NCBI GenBank assembly: GCA_949741925.1 | Contig: CATJOY010000050.1 | Coordinates: 1 to 64,000, forward strand | DNA length: 64,000 bases | Direction of reading: 5' to 3' | From: an uncultured Desulfovibrionaceae bacterium | GTDB taxonomy: Bacteria; Desulfobacterota; Desulfovibrionia; Desulfovibrionales; Desulfovibrionaceae | Shown here: in pieces, positions 1 through 9,650 of the stretch | How the letters are laid out: each line of letters begins with the position of its first letter | Position numbering within the stretch: position 1 is the first letter of the stretch | The notes under the pieces: model-generated | Databases searched by the model: none | What the model was told of the DNA's origin: nothing | Seen by the model: the letters and a program-made list of their open reading frames with translations, nothing else | Program-made: the position numbers and the translations under genes

Positions 1-1
1 C

Positions 2-136
2 AAAGGGAAAGCTGACCTCTCGGATATCACTACCGCTATGGCTGCCGGCAATGCCGGCAGCGGGGGAGGCGTGAAGGATATTGCCTCAAAAGGCCAGGAT
101 GGCTTTTCCGATTCTCCCCAGGGAATACAAGCGTAA
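2..136 (+). CDS. C-terminal fragment of an unidentified protein
   Basis: An open frame enters from the left edge and ends with TAA at 134-136, giving 44 residues that finish in SPQGIQA. The tail is rich in Gly, Ala and Ser (AAGNAGSGGG), typical of a flexible C-terminus. The start lies outside the window, so no function can be assigned. A strong intrinsic terminator follows about 70 bases downstream on the same strand, which supports this being the real end of a gene. Confidence 0.6.
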   Translation, partial: KGKADLSDITTAMAAGNAGSGGGVKDIASKGQDGFSDSPQGIQA

Positions 137-203
137 TGCTCCGAGTCGAGAGCTGACCCATACAGGTATTTTATCAGCGTTGCCGGAAAGTATAAAAAAC
201 AAT

Positions 204-238
204 AAAAAATGCCCTGTGTCTGCCACAGGGCATTTTTT
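204..238 (+). terminator. intrinsic terminator after the left-edge gene
   Basis: Perfect hairpin with arms 204-218 and 224-238, GC core GCCCTGTG/CACAGGGC, loop TCTGC, flanked by A-run and T-run. It can work in both directions, but the plus-strand gene ending at 136 is the natural client. Confidence 0.9.
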
Positions 239-500
239 ACCATCGAAAATTGTATTAATCTCCATAGAGTGCCAATACAGCAGACCGTTATACCGGGCCG
301 AAGTAACTCATTACCTGATGCCGGGAAAAATAGCTGCCTTCCTCAATGAAAAACTCTCGATCTCCTCAGAGATACGTCAAAACCGCCTCTCGACATAATA
401 CTAAACCAGTTTTTATCAAGAGAGCAGGATGAAGCCGAACACATTTCGGGCTGCGGCACCAGGCTCTCCACAAGAGAGCATACGTTTAACTGGAGGAACT
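239..500. other. gene-free stretch between terminator and mlaA end
   Basis: No supported gene. Weak open frames here lack ribosome binding sites and family signatures. It holds the 3' flank of mlaA, with a loose repeat of AAGAGAGCA at about 418 and 472. Confidence 0.5.
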
Positions 501-1277
501 TCATTCCCCCAATTTGGCGATTTTTGCTCTCCGGTACTGGGTATAGCCATCACGGATGGCTGTATAGGGATCAATGGCGGACTTGGTAATATCGTCGTAT
601 AGGTCCAGCGTGCTGTCAAGATCGTTTACCGCGCGCAAAGCCTGAATAGACAGCGTAACTCTCCACGGACGTACATAATAGGTTAAGGGATCCATCAACC
701 AATCTCCCACCCGGCCGACCGTATCCCGGGGATTGCTCGGCCCGAAGATAGGCCAGTAAAGATAGAAACCTTCACCGACCCCCCACACGCCAAGGGTTTG
801 CCCAAAATCGGCGTCCACATGGTCCTGCAGATCCGGATGTGTGGCAGCCACATCAAAAAAGCCGCCAATCCCAGCGCTGGTATTAATGATAAACCGGCTG
901 AATTCTTTACCCGCCGCCTGTCCTTTTCCCTGCAAGAGGTTGTTGATGAATCTGACGGGGAAGAGCAGGTTAGTAAAAAAATTGCCGATGCCCTCACGAA
1001 ATTGGCCCGGGACCACATGGGTGTATACCGCGTTGACCGGTTTGGCGACCATAGTGACTAACCCGTTATTCAGGGCAAACATGGTCCGGTTCCAATTCTC
1101 AATGGGGTCGGGGATGACCTGGGTCTCAAAACCTTCTTCAAGGTAACGGTCATCATCATCCAAGGCTTGTATTGTCGCCTGCTCTCTGGAGGTTGCCAGA
1201 GCATCCTTATCCTGGCGGGAGGCACAGCCACCCGCCAGCAGGCAAATAACAAGCAGGGCAAGAATTCCGGAACGCAT
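501..1277 (-). CDS. mlaA: MlaA (VacJ) outer-membrane lipoprotein
   Basis: 258 residues. A lipoprotein signal peptide ends LLAGGC, so Cys18 would be lipidated. The body matches the VacJ/MlaA family (about 250 residues), for example NWNRTMFALNN and the GQTLGVWGVGEGFYL stretch. MlaA sits in the outer membrane and removes misplaced phospholipids from the outer leaflet, handing them to periplasmic MlaC. The start has AAGGAATAATT directly before the ATG. It lies 2 bases after mlaC and is the last gene of the mla run, so all mla components are in one operon, unlike E. coli where mlaA is separate. Confidence 0.93.
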   Translation of the reverse strand: MRSGILALLVICLLAGGCASRQDKDALATSREQATIQALDDDDRYLEEGFETQVIPDPIENWNRTMFALNNGLVTMVAKPVNAVYTHVVPGQFREGIGNFFTNLLFPVRFINNLLQGKGQAAGKEFSRFIINTSAGIGGFFDVAATHPDLQDHVDADFGQTLGVWGVGEGFYLYWPIFGPSNPRDTVGRVGDWLMDPLTYYVRPWRVTLSIQALRAVNDLDSTLDLYDDITKSAIDPYTAIRDGYTQYRRAKIAKLGE

Positions 1278-1279
1278 AA

Positions 1280-1933
1280 TTATTCCTTTGTGGGAAGTCC
1301 TGAAGCGTTTTGCTTGCGGATCTCTTCGGCCTTGGCCTCGACCCGCTGGATAAGTTGTTCCGGGTTGCCTTTGGCAATAATATCTCTGAACTGTCCCCGG
1401 TAATTTTCGACAAGACTCATTTGTTCAATGAGCACATCATAGACCCGCCAAACATCTCCTTTAACCAGCATCCTGTAAGATACCGGAACACGCTTATCCT
1501 TAATGAGAATACTCGTCTGCACTTCGGCCTTATCGCCCTTGGTGCTTTTTATTTCACCGGTATATTCGACCTGCTCTCCGTTATATCCTTCCAATTTCTC
1601 TATATACAGGGCCCGGAGCAAATCAGCAAAAGCGGTGTTAAAGCGTTTTTTTTGTTCCGGCGTGAAGTTGCGCCACTGTGGCCCGACAGTCCGGGCGGAG
1701 AATTCCTCAAAATCAAACATGTTCTGAACTAAGTTCTGAATTTTTTTTAACAGACTGGGACGAACCGCAGGATCTGTAATACCGGGCTGTTTCATGATGT
1801 TCATAACCTCATTAACAGCCTGTTTAATGGTGTCGGTAGGCGATAACGATGGAGCAGCTTGGGCCGGAGTTCCGATAAGCAAAAAGCTGCAGACAAAAGC
1901 AGTTACTATCAATAAGATAAGAGAATTTTTCAT
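1280..1933 (-). CDS. mlaC: MlaC periplasmic phospholipid-binding protein
   Basis: 217 residues with a Sec signal peptide cleaved near AQA-APS (residue 26). The rest is a Tol_Tol_Ttg2/MlaC domain: a helical start (IKQAVNEVMNIMK), FDFEEFSARTVG, and a C-terminal DVLIEQMSLVENYRGQF typical of the family. It shuttles phospholipid between MlaA and the inner-membrane MlaFED complex. Its ATG overlaps the mlaD stop (ATGA at 1930-1933), pointing to translational coupling. Confidence 0.92.
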   Translation of the reverse strand: MKNSLILLIVTAFVCSFLLIGTPAQAAPSLSPTDTIKQAVNEVMNIMKQPGITDPAVRPSLLKKIQNLVQNMFDFEEFSARTVGPQWRNFTPEQKKRFNTAFADLLRALYIEKLEGYNGEQVEYTGEIKSTKGDKAEVQTSILIKDKRVPVSYRMLVKGDVWRVYDVLIEQMSLVENYRGQFRDIIAKGNPEQLIQRVEAKAEEIRKQNASGLPTKE

Positions 1934-2382
1934 TCTTTCATACTCCCGAATACATAGTTGCTGATGAGCGACTCAATATCAATGGTGGACTGGGTCTGAG
2001 TTATCTCGTCACCCGGTGCAAGATCCGTAGAGGAGCCACCGGGAGAGAGGTTTATGTACTTATCGCCGATGATGCCGCTGGTCTTCACGGCCGCGCCTAC
2101 ATCATCAGAAAGCTTAATGCCATCATTAATACGCAATGAGACTTTGGCGCGGTAATCCGGAGCCAGCTCGATTTTAGCCACCTTGCCAACGGATACGCCG
2201 GATATTTCAACCTGCGCCCCAGGCCGCAGGCCGGTAACAGAGGTGAACAGAGCATAAACTTCGTAGCCTTTATTGGAAAAAAAATCCATTTTCCCCAGGC
2301 GAACCGTAAGATAGGCTGTACACAGAAGACCAAGCAATACAAAAACGCCCACGGCGAGTTCAGCGTTATATTTCTTCATCAT
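1930..2382 (-). CDS. mlaD: MlaD, MCE-domain substrate-binding subunit
   Basis: 150 residues: one N-terminal membrane helix (about 8-28) followed by a single MCE domain (about 38-115) with VTGLRPGAQVEISGVSVGKV and SGIIGDKYINLSPG. MlaD forms a hexameric ring in the periplasm, anchored to the MlaE permease, and passes lipid between MlaC and the membrane. A good ribosome binding site (AAGGAATGTCTCT) precedes the ATG at 2382. The 34-base gap to mlaF is short enough for one transcript. Confidence 0.92.
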   Translation of the reverse strand: MMKKYNAELAVGVFVLLGLLCTAYLTVRLGKMDFFSNKGYEVYALFTSVTGLRPGAQVEISGVSVGKVAKIELAPDYRAKVSLRINDGIKLSDDVGAAVKTSGIIGDKYINLSPGGSSTDLAPGDEITQTQSTIDIESLISNYVFGSMKE

Positions 2383-2416
2383 AGAGACATTCCTTGTCGT
2401 TTCTCATGGCAGCGAG

Positions 2417-3244
2417 TCAACGGCTCAACCAGGCATCAAGCGCAGCTCGAACTTTTGGCGCCAGCTCAGGATTCCGGGCAGCAGCGGCCGGCACACGATC
2501 CGCTTTTCTATCCAGAAAACGACGTAAAAAGGGATCGTCAGTGTTTTTCAATTCTTCAAGGCTGCCTGAAAAGGCCACTGTTCCGGAATTCAGCACCAAC
2601 ACGTGATCTGCGATGTTGTACAAACTGGCCAGATCATGGCTAACCGAGACGATGGTCATATCTGGATACTGTTCCCGCATGGCCAGCAGAAGAGCATCCA
2701 TCTGCGCGGCGTTGATCGGGTCAAGCCCGGAAGTCGGCTCATCGCATAACAACAGCGGGGGATCGGTGGCCAAAGCCCGGGCAAGCCCCGCGCGCTTGCG
2801 CATGCCGCCGGAAAGCTGGTTGGGATAGTAATCCGCAAAGTCCTCAAGACCAACCAGCGAAAGTTTATGTAAAACCAGACCACGAATATCATCAAAACGC
2901 AGATTGGTATGCTCGTACAAAGATAAGCCTACATTTTCTGCCAATGTCAGGCCCCCTAGCAACGCTCCATCTTGAAACAAAACCCCCATACTTCTACGCA
3001 GTCGGCGGAATTCTTTGTCCGGCAGGGCAAAAATATCATGTCCGCCCAGATAAATCTTACCGGCTAGGGGACGCGAAAGCCCGAGAATATGCCGAAGGAG
3101 CGTTGTTTTTCCGCCCCCCGATCCGCCGAGGATGACGGATATCTTACCGCCGGGCAATGTGGCCGCAACATCATGCAGCACCACGGTATCACCGTAGCCC
3201 AGTTTCAGGTTCTCAAGCCGTATATCCCATGCCCCTTGAGTCAT
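2417..3244 (-). CDS. mlaF: MlaF, ABC transporter ATPase
   Basis: 275 residues from ATG 3244. A GTG at 3250, two codons earlier, is possible, but the AGGTG box at about 3249-3253 fits the ATG better. Walker A is GGSGGGKTT, the signature LSGGMRKR, Walker B LLLCDEPTSGLD and the switch histidine is in VSVSHD. These are the marks of the MlaF branch of ABC ATPases. It drives lipid transport with MlaE and MlaD. The C-terminus extends into AAAARNPELAPKVRAALDA. It begins 8 bases after the mlaE stop. Confidence 0.93.
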   Translation of the reverse strand: MTQGAWDIRLENLKLGYGDTVVLHDVAATLPGGKISVILGGSGGGKTTLLRHILGLSRPLAGKIYLGGHDIFALPDKEFRRLRRSMGVLFQDGALLGGLTLAENVGLSLYEHTNLRFDDIRGLVLHKLSLVGLEDFADYYPNQLSGGMRKRAGLARALATDPPLLLCDEPTSGLDPINAAQMDALLLAMREQYPDMTIVSVSHDLASLYNIADHVLVLNSGTVAFSGSLEELKNTDDPFLRRFLDRKADRVPAAAARNPELAPKVRAALDAWLSR

Positions 3245-3252
3245 TGCCACAC

Positions 3253-4128
3253 CTATAACAGAAAGGAGGTTAGAATATAGTCCGCAACAAGGATCAAAAT
3301 GCAGGAGGTGACCACAGCGCTGGTCGTGGCGTTGCCCACGGCCACCGGGCCGACGCCGTCGCGGCGCATGTGGGCAAAATATCCTTGAAAACAGCTGATG
3401 GAAGAGACAATAAGAGCAAAAACCAGCGACTTGATAAACCCGCCGCTAACGTCATGCCAAACCACACTGGTATCTATACGATAAAAATAAACGCCGCCGT
3501 TCATGCCCAGCATGATCACGCCGCTGACGTATCCACCGAGAATGCCTATAACGTCAAATAGCGCCGTCAGGAGAGGAAAGGTGATCAAACTGGCGGCAAT
3601 ACGGGGCGAAACCAAATAGCCCAGGGGATCGATATCCATGACTGTCAGCGCGTCGATTTGATCGCTGATGCGCATGACGCCGATCTCAGCAGCCATGGCC
3701 GAGCCGGCGCGACCGGCCACCATAATGGCCGCCAAAACCGGCCCGAGTTCCATAATGAGGGAGAGGGCTATCAGTGCGCCAAGCATCCCCTCAGCCCCAA
3801 ATTTTACCAGGGTATAGTATCCCTGCAGCCCCAATACCATACCGGTGAAAGCCGCTATAAGGGCGATGAGAAAAAAGGACCGAGCGCCGATAACGTACAT
3901 CTGCCGAAAAATCTTCCGTAGCTGTTTTGTTCCGCTGAAGAGTGCTTTCAGACCGGCAAGCATAAACAAAAAAACAGCTCCCATCTCTCCGACAAGCCGG
4001 ATGAATGAGCCGCCAAAAGCCGCTATGGGCGCTGCAAAATGCCCCGGTAAAGATATATCTGCTTGGTCTTCTTTGCTCACACAATTGTACCCGTTGGTGT
4101 TAATGCCTTCAACTTGCCCCAATGCCAA
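3253..4128 (-). CDS. mlaE: MlaE, ABC transporter permease
   Basis: 291 residues, with about 60 hydrophilic or amphipathic residues before the MlaE/YrbE permease core. The core contains FTGMVLGLQGYYTL, LIMELGPVLAAIMVAGRAGSA and the EIGVMRISDQIDAL coupling segment that is diagnostic of the family. It is an integral inner-membrane subunit that pairs with MlaF. It follows the SPOR-protein stop by only 7 bases and so belongs to the argS-SPOR-mla run. Confidence 0.93.
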   Translation of the reverse strand: MALGQVEGINTNGYNCVSKEDQADISLPGHFAAPIAAFGGSFIRLVGEMGAVFLFMLAGLKALFSGTKQLRKIFRQMYVIGARSFFLIALIAAFTGMVLGLQGYYTLVKFGAEGMLGALIALSLIMELGPVLAAIMVAGRAGSAMAAEIGVMRISDQIDALTVMDIDPLGYLVSPRIAASLITFPLLTALFDVIGILGGYVSGVIMLGMNGGVYFYRIDTSVVWHDVSGGFIKSLVFALIVSSISCFQGYFAHMRRDGVGPVAVGNATTSAVVTSCILILVADYILTSFLL

Positions 4129-4135
4129 TTAGGCG

Positions 4136-4909
4136 TCAAGGCTTTACCGGCTTTTTACTGCGCATCAGAATACGATCAATTCCCATAGTGGAGAGCTTGT
4201 CCCTCAGGAGACGGGTATCATCCGGTTCCCCTCTGAAATGGACTAAAGTTTTATACCAGGTTGTCGTTGCCGTGGCCTGTTTTTCTACAGAAGCCTTAAG
4301 CCCCGCAGCTTGAAGGCGCTTGCGCAATGTTTCGGCGGGTTCGTTTCCTTTGAACGCCGCAACCTGATAAACGTAGTCAAAGGTCTCCCGAACCGGCTGG
4401 GCTGCGGGGGTGGATTTCCCGGTTCCGGTCTGAGCAATCGAGGGCTTGGCGGCTGGGGGACGTGATGAGGCAGCCGGAGGGATCGGCCGGGTATTGCCTG
4501 TCGAGGGAGTCTTAGAAGGCGAAGGAGTCCGCCCCGTCGAGGGGGCGTTTGCAGAAGTACCTTTGAGACTGGTGTGGTAAGCAAGTTCATCCGGCCGCAG
4601 AATGCTGTCAGCAGGGGAGGGACTAGAACTCCCCGTAGAATTATCGGGGGGCACATCAACAGAGGCAGCAGGCGTGCTCTCCGGGGCTGAAGGCATCAGA
4701 TTTGCCAATTCGGGCAGTTTGTCTTCCGGATTCAGGCCGCGCCCCAGCAAAATGCCAAAGAAAAAGACCCAGATGAGCACCCCGCCGCCAAAGAAAAGGA
4801 TCGCCAGCAAACGGCCAAAACTGAGCGTAAGCCGGAATTGCCGCTGTAAAAAATTTTGCGTTGGTCTTGCCTGCGGGGCTCCATTCCCGACGCGTTGCGG
4901 CATATCCAT
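4136..4909 (-). CDS. SPOR-domain membrane protein
   Basis: 257 residues: a short cytoplasmic N-terminus, one membrane helix (about 35-58, LLAILFFGGGVLIWVFFFGI), a long Pro/Ser/Thr-rich linker (about 65-170), and a C-terminal SPOR domain (about 172-250) starting YVYQVAAFKGNEPAETLRKR. SPOR domains bind glycan strands lacking side peptides at division sites. The architecture resembles FtsN or DedD but does not identify an orthologue. Only 25 bases separate it from argS. Confidence 0.82.
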   Translation of the reverse strand: MDMPQRVGNGAPQARPTQNFLQRQFRLTLSFGRLLAILFFGGGVLIWVFFFGILLGRGLNPEDKLPELANLMPSAPESTPAASVDVPPDNSTGSSSPSPADSILRPDELAYHTSLKGTSANAPSTGRTPSPSKTPSTGNTRPIPPAASSRPPAAKPSIAQTGTGKSTPAAQPVRETFDYVYQVAAFKGNEPAETLRKRLQAAGLKASVEKQATATTTWYKTLVHFRGEPDDTRLLRDKLSTMGIDRILMRSKKPVKP

Positions 4910-4934
4910 AATTACCCCCCGCCTGTTCCAGGCG

Positions 4935-6590
4935 TTACATGCTCTCAGGCGCGCTTACCCCAAGCAGGTCAAGGCCGTTGCGCAGAACTTGGCCCACAGC
5001 GCGCAACAACAACAGGCGCGCGAGCGAAAGCGTTTCATTTCCGGCACCAAGCGCTTGATACGAGGCATAATAACGATGGAGATCTCCGGCCAACTCCATA
5101 AGGTAAAAACTGATATGGTGCGGCGCCAAATTTTGGGCGGCGCTTTCGACCACATCCCGAAAAGAATCCAGGCGGCGCATGAGATCTATTTCAATGTCTT
5201 CCGTCAGTAAGGCCAAGGTAGAGAGGGGGGAATCATCCGGCAGCGTTATGCCGCGCTCCGCAGCTTTACGGAGCACTGCGCAGATACGCGCATGGGCATA
5301 CTGTACGTAATATACAGGGTTTTCCATACTGCGTTGCTTGACCAGTTCCAGATCAAAATCCAGTTGGCTATCACTTTTCCTGGAAAGAAACATAAAACGC
5401 GAAGCATCAGCCCCAACTTCCTTAACCACATCTTCCAAAGTATCAAACTGACCGGCTCGGGTGGACATGGCGATCTGACGACCGCCGCGTAGTAAATTGA
5501 CTAATTGGATCAGGATCACTTCAAAGCTTTCCGGCGCTTTGTGCAAAGCGGCAAGGGCGGCCCGCATGCGCGGGATATAACCGTGGTGGTCAGCCCCCCA
5601 TATATCCACCAAAAAGTCAAAACCCCGATCATACTTGTTATCGTGATAGGCGATATCCGAGGCAAAATAGGTCAGACTGCCATCAGATTTTCTGAGTACC
5701 CGGTCCTTGTCGTCGCCGAAATCCGAACTACGAAACCAAAGCGCACCATCTTTTTCGTAGGTATAGCCGGAGTTTTTCAGCCGTTCAAAAGTTTTTTCAA
5801 CAGCTCCGGTGGCGACCAAAGCTCGTTCAGAAAACCAAGATTCATGGGTTACTCGGAACTGAGTAAGATCTCTTTTAATTCCGGCAAGAATAGCGTTCAT
5901 GGCGTATTCAAAACAGATGTGTACGCCTTCCTCTTCATCTTTGTCAGCAAGGCCCGGCGTAGCAGACAGGAGTTCCCGGGCTATATCCACTATGTACTCT
6001 CCCTTGTACCAATCTTCAGGAAACGTGGGAGATTTCCCCGCCAGTTCCTGGAGACGAAGCCAGACCGAAAGTCCCAGCAGACGCATTTGACGGCCCGCAT
6101 CATTAATATAGTACTCGGTATGTACGTCATAGCCGGCAAAGCGCAGTAATCTGGCCAGAGAGTCGCCTACGGCGGCGCCCCGCCCATGACCTATGTGCAA
6201 AGGGCCGGTAGGGTTGGCAGAGACAAACTCCACCTGAAACTTTTTCTTGCCGCCCACGGTGGAAGAACCAAAGGTATCGCCGGCCCGCTCAATTTCCCAG
6301 AGAGTCTGCTGCCAGAATGCTTGGCTGAAGCGAATATTCAAAAACCCAGGGCCAGCCACCTCGGCAGAAGCCACGACGCCATCGCCCTTCAGAAGACCGG
6401 CCGCCAGGTCGTGAGCCAGATCACGGGGAGGTTTCCCGGCCTCTTTAGCGAGTAATAAGGCAATGTTGACAGCCATATCCCCAAACTGTTTATCCTTTGG
6501 GGGCTCAATAACGGTTTTAGCGGGCCAGGCAAGCCCCATAGAAGCGAGCAGAGGAGTCAGCTTTTCAGTAAGATATGTTTTCGCACGCAT
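4935..6590 (-). CDS. argS: Arginyl-tRNA synthetase
   Basis: 551 residues, the normal ArgRS length. The N-terminal Add1 domain is followed by the class I HIGH motif within [15 protein letters not shown]. There is a substrate-pocket stretch [10 protein letters not shown] and a C-terminal DALR anticodon-binding domain ending [15 protein letters not shown] stands where a KMSKS loop would be, as in many ArgRS enzymes. It charges tRNA-Arg. AGGAACCTACT precedes the ATG. It appears to head the run argS-SPOR-mlaEFDCA. Confidence 0.96.
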   Translation of the reverse strand: MRAKTYLTEKLTPLLASMGLAWPAKTVIEPPKDKQFGDMAVNIALLLAKEAGKPPRDLAHDLAAGLLKGDGVVASAEVAGPGFLNIRFSQAFWQQTLWEIERAGDTFGSSTVGGKKKFQVEFVSANPTGPLHIGHGRGAAVGDSLARLLRFAGYDVHTEYYINDAGRQMRLLGLSVWLRLQELAGKSPTFPEDWYKGEYIVDIARELLSATPGLADKDEEEGVHICFEYAMNAILAGIKRDLTQFRVTHESWFSERALVATGAVEKTFERLKNSGYTYEKDGALWFRSSDFGDDKDRVLRKSDGSLTYFASDIAYHDNKYDRGFDFLVDIWGADHHGYIPRMRAALAALHKAPESFEVILIQLVNLLRGGRQIAMSTRAGQFDTLEDVVKEVGADASRFMFLSRKSDSQLDFDLELVKQRSMENPVYYVQYAHARICAVLRKAAERGITLPDDSPLSTLALLTEDIEIDLMRRLDSFRDVVESAAQNLAPHHISFYLMELAGDLHRYYASYQALGAGNETLSLARLLLLRAVGQVLRNGLDLLGVSAPESM

Positions 6591-6730
6591 AGTAGGTTCC
6601 TATATGGATAAAGTATGATTGGAGCCGGACGAATACGGAAAACGGCAAGCATAGGCGCGGAGCGCATGGCCCTCAAGTGCCGCCTAAGGCTATAGCTGCC
6701 GGGGGCCTGGAGTGTAAAGAAAAGAATAAA

Positions 6731-6759
6731 AAAATCCCGGAGAAAAACCGGGATTTTTG
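6731..6759 (-). terminator. intrinsic terminator upstream of argS
   Basis: Perfect 11-base-pair stem (6731-6741 with 6749-6759) of AAAAATCCCGG type, ending in a T-run on the minus strand. It ends the lipoprotein gene above and separates it from argS. Confidence 0.88.
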
Positions 6760-6798
6760 CTTTGCAAAAGGCTTTGAAAGGCCTGCCAGAAGCAAGTA

Positions 6799-7428
6799 TC
6801 AATAACTCCACTTGCCGCGCATATGTTTGATCAATTCAGTCAATGGCCGGCGGTTATGTTCGCTGAAAGGACCGGCCAGGGCCTGGGCTTTGGTTTTGCC
6901 AACGCAAACGTATTCAACCTCATGATAGCTGAGACGCCCTATATAGTCTACGGCCTTGTTTTCAGATGCGGAAAAGGAGGTCCTCAGGGAATCCGGATCA
7001 ATCAGGAGATACCGGGCGCGAAAACCTTCGGCAACTGCGACCACTTCTTTGGCGTTAATCCCCGGTCGAATGTTGCGATTCATTTTTGCCAGGCAATCTT
7101 TAGCAAAGGCATCCAGATCCCGCTGGACCTTTTCAGGATCGGCCGCCGCGCGTTTTTTCGAGTCTGTCTTCTGCGACTTGGCAGAGGAGTTTTTGGCAGC
7201 AACATTCTTAGCAGGCTTTTTAGAGCTTCCTTTTTTTTCAGCCGCAGGCGGGGGAGTAGGCGTCGGCTCGGGCTGCGCCGGAGCCGCGGTATCAGAAAGG
7301 CTGCCCTCTGCTACGTAAGCGCCGTGCGTTTCGGCCACATCCTGTTTAAAAAAACAACCGGTCAGCCCGAACAAAGCGACAAAAGAAATAGATAGCGAGA
7401 GAAGAAAAACATGTGGCTTCGTATGCAT
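6799..7428 (-). CDS. Lys/Ala-linker lipoprotein of unknown function
   Basis: 209 residues from ATG 7428, chosen because AGGAAAG lies just upstream; a longer frame to 7530 lacks this. The signal peptide ends GLTGC, so Cys25 is the lipidation site. A Pro/Ala then Lys-rich linker (about 50-95) precedes a compact C-terminal region of about 110 residues with INAKEVVAVAEGFRARYLL and LSYHEVEYVCVGKTKAQAL. I recognise no named family. The layout suggests an envelope-anchored protein with a flexible tether. A terminator follows. Confidence 0.75.
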   Translation of the reverse strand: MHTKPHVFLLSLSISFVALFGLTGCFFKQDVAETHGAYVAEGSLSDTAAPAQPEPTPTPPPAAEKKGSSKKPAKNVAAKNSSAKSQKTDSKKRAAADPEKVQRDLDAFAKDCLAKMNRNIRPGINAKEVVAVAEGFRARYLLIDPDSLRTSFSASENKAVDYIGRLSYHEVEYVCVGKTKAQALAGPFSEHNRRPLTELIKHMRGKWSY

Positions 7429-7511
7429 AGTCTTTCCTATTAAGACTCTATAATAAGGAAAATTCCGGGAAACCCGGAAAAAAGAAAGAAACATATTGTT
7501 GCTTCGAGAAG

Positions 7512-7537
7512 AGGCCCGGCGATTGCTCACCGGGCCT
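7512..7537 (-). terminator. hairpin after the VWA-OmpA gene
   Basis: Eight-base-pair GC-rich stem AGGCCCGG/CCGGGCCT just beyond the stop of the upstream gene. It lacks a strong T-run on the minus strand, so it could be a weak terminator or an mRNA-stabilising hairpin. Confidence 0.5.
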
Positions 7538-7552
7538 TGAACAGCGATACTC

Positions 7553-8578
7553 TTACTTATAGAAGAGTTCCACGCGACGGTTCAGGCGGCGGCCTTCTTC
7601 CGTGCGGTTGTCGTACTTGGGATGGGTCATGCCGTAGCCGGCGGTATTCAACGAAGAAGCGGGCACGCCCTTGCGGACCAAGTAGGCCTTAACGGCATCA
7701 GCGCGGTTAACAGACAGAGTCATGTTGTATGCAGCGGGGCCGATGTTGCAGGTATACCCGTTCAGTTGAACTTGACCGGGGTTTTGCTTCAGGATGGAAG
7801 CAACCTCATCCAGAATGGCGGAGGAGGGACCGTCGATTGCGTAAGAATCAAACGCGAATTGAACACTCCGGAGAACAATGCTTTCTTGAGCAACGACATC
7901 ATAGAAAACATCGCGTACAAACTTATCAACAGCGGCGTCGCTGGCGATCAAATCCTGAGCTTCAACAACCACAGAGCAGGGCCGAATGGCGGCAATGCGC
8001 TGAATGGTATCCTTGCCTTCCTTGGAGGTGGCGAGGGAGATAACATGCACGCAGATATCGGGGTTGACCGAATACATAGCATTCACGCGATCCCAAGGAT
8101 CAACACCCAAGTTGGATTCACCGTCGGTCACCAGGATGACAGCGGCCTTGCGGGGCATGGCGTTGTATTCATCCTGCAGGACGGTGATATCATCGCCCAT
8201 CGGGGTGTAACGGCCGTAAATGGCCAGATTGTTTTTCAAGCTCTTGGCGGCCTGGCCCATATTAGCCCTGTTGTAAGGAGCCAAATCAAGGACTTTGGTA
8301 ACGGGAGCAAAGGTGTGCATGCTACCGGCATAGTTCAGTGCGGGAATCTTGTCGTTCACGCGGGCGATTGCAGCTTTGGCCACATCGATTTTAACGGGTT
8401 GATTGCCGTTCAGATTGCCGGAATTGTTTTTACTCATCATGGACCCTGAATAGTCCACCAGAAAATCAAAACTGGCGATCTTGGGCACCATGGTACCGGC
8501 GGCAGGCGCGGCAACGGCAGTGACAGCCAACGCTACAGCCAACGCGGTAAACAGGGCTACAAGTTTGAAACGTTTCAT
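7553..8578 (-). CDS. VWA-OmpA fusion envelope protein
   Basis: 341 residues from ATG 8578, preceded by GGAGGAGAAC. A Sec signal peptide (cleavage near AAPAAG, about residue 27) is followed by a von Willebrand A domain with an intact metal site, DYSGSMMS and later VTDGESN. The C-terminal OmpA domain (about 230-341) ends in NRRVELFYK with peptidoglycan-binding residues. It is a periplasmic or outer-membrane protein that probably binds peptidoglycan and displays a metal-dependent adhesion fold. The ligand is unknown. Confidence 0.85.
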   Translation of the reverse strand: MKRFKLVALFTALAVALAVTAVAAPAAGTMVPKIASFDFLVDYSGSMMSKNNSGNLNGNQPVKIDVAKAAIARVNDKIPALNYAGSMHTFAPVTKVLDLAPYNRANMGQAAKSLKNNLAIYGRYTPMGDDITVLQDEYNAMPRKAAVILVTDGESNLGVDPWDRVNAMYSVNPDICVHVISLATSKEGKDTIQRIAAIRPCSVVVEAQDLIASDAAVDKFVRDVFYDVVAQESIVLRSVQFAFDSYAIDGPSSAILDEVASILKQNPGQVQLNGYTCNIGPAAYNMTLSVNRADAVKAYLVRKGVPASSLNTAGYGMTHPKYDNRTEEGRRLNRRVELFYK

Positions 8579-8668
8579 GTTCTCCTCCAAAAATAAATAA
8601 TGTTGGTTTGCCAATACAAGGCCCATTGCCAACGCCTACATGAAATGTGACCGAAACGCAAGTAGTAG

Positions 8669-8696
8669 AAGCTCTATACATGGTTTTTTTTATAGA
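8669..8696. promoter_or_regulatory. inverted repeat upstream of the VWA-OmpA gene
   Basis: CTCTATA and TATAGAG arms flank a T-rich spacer about 100 bases before the start codon at 8578. This could be an operator or a promoter region (TATAGA on the minus strand). Weak evidence, position only. Confidence 0.3.
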
Positions 8697-9650
8697 GTTT
8701 CATACGCATTTCGAGAGTTGGGTAAAGCATAGCCGATTCAGCCGCCCCGTCAAGTATTCAGTAGCCAAAAATCACCCTCAGGGAGATGAACTGCATGCCG
8801 CATGGCAACAAAAACGTGCTGTTTGGTAGAGCCCCAAACCAGGGCAGATACTTTCAAGAAGGAATACTGTAAGGCGGTCAACGTTCGTGGAGGAAAAACG
8901 AAGCGGATTCTTGGGAAAACCGGGGCAGTTACGGGAATGGAGTTCCTCATGTATAATGCCTTATCTGTTTACCCTTCATAAGTATTCCGCAACCTTTGGG
9001 CGAAAGAGAAGACAAGGCGCCAAGCAGCCGTTTCCATAGGGGGAATTGGGAAAGGGTTCAACCATGTGCTCAGGCCCGGTGTAAGGCCAAACGCTCCATC
9101 GCCGGCTCCGGGAAAAGTTCGTTTGCCAAAGCCTCTGCTTCCACAATGCCGATCTCCCAACTATCCAGACCTGACTGTCTGCACCGAAACTACCGCAAAC
9201 GACATAACCAAGCACCTCTACAGCGTCATGCGTCATACCTAACACGGCATCATTGCCAAGCGATCCTTTTTATAAAAAACAAATAGAAAACCTTTGCAAA
9301 GAATTTTTATTGATTATTGTGCAATACTGCGCCGGTACTAAAGTAATAAGAGAGAATGAAATTACCTTTCTTTTACTTCATAACGCTCTAAGAAAAGAGC
9401 TACCGCCTTCTGGACAGCAAATGTGCAAAATACTCTATAGAGGCTCAAAGCAGAGCGCTCTATTTCGTTTGCTGTTGTGCTGCCCGTATGGGCATTGGCT
9501 TTTTCTCGGAAAAGAGCTAAAGGCTGCCCCTGAACATGTGCGCCGGCAAGCAGAAGCAGGGGAGCAACCCGCTTGCACCTAACGGTTTTGACCGTTCTTT
9601 CCGGCGTTTTTCTTCATGCCTTTCAGACATTGCCAAGGAGACCTGTCATT
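8697..9650. other. long gene-free stretch between divergent genes
   Basis: About 950 bases with only short overlapping frames, none with a convincing start and family match. Two minus-strand frames at 8969-9245 could join by frameshift, but I could not recognise a family. It must contain the promoters for the VWA-OmpA gene (-) and ychF (+). The 9290-9460 part is AT-rich. Confidence 0.5.

Noticed and set aside
8969-9582. Overlapping short frames on both strands in the gap before ychF
   Set aside because: No convincing starts or recognisable domains; joining two minus-strand frames needs a frameshift and still gives no family.
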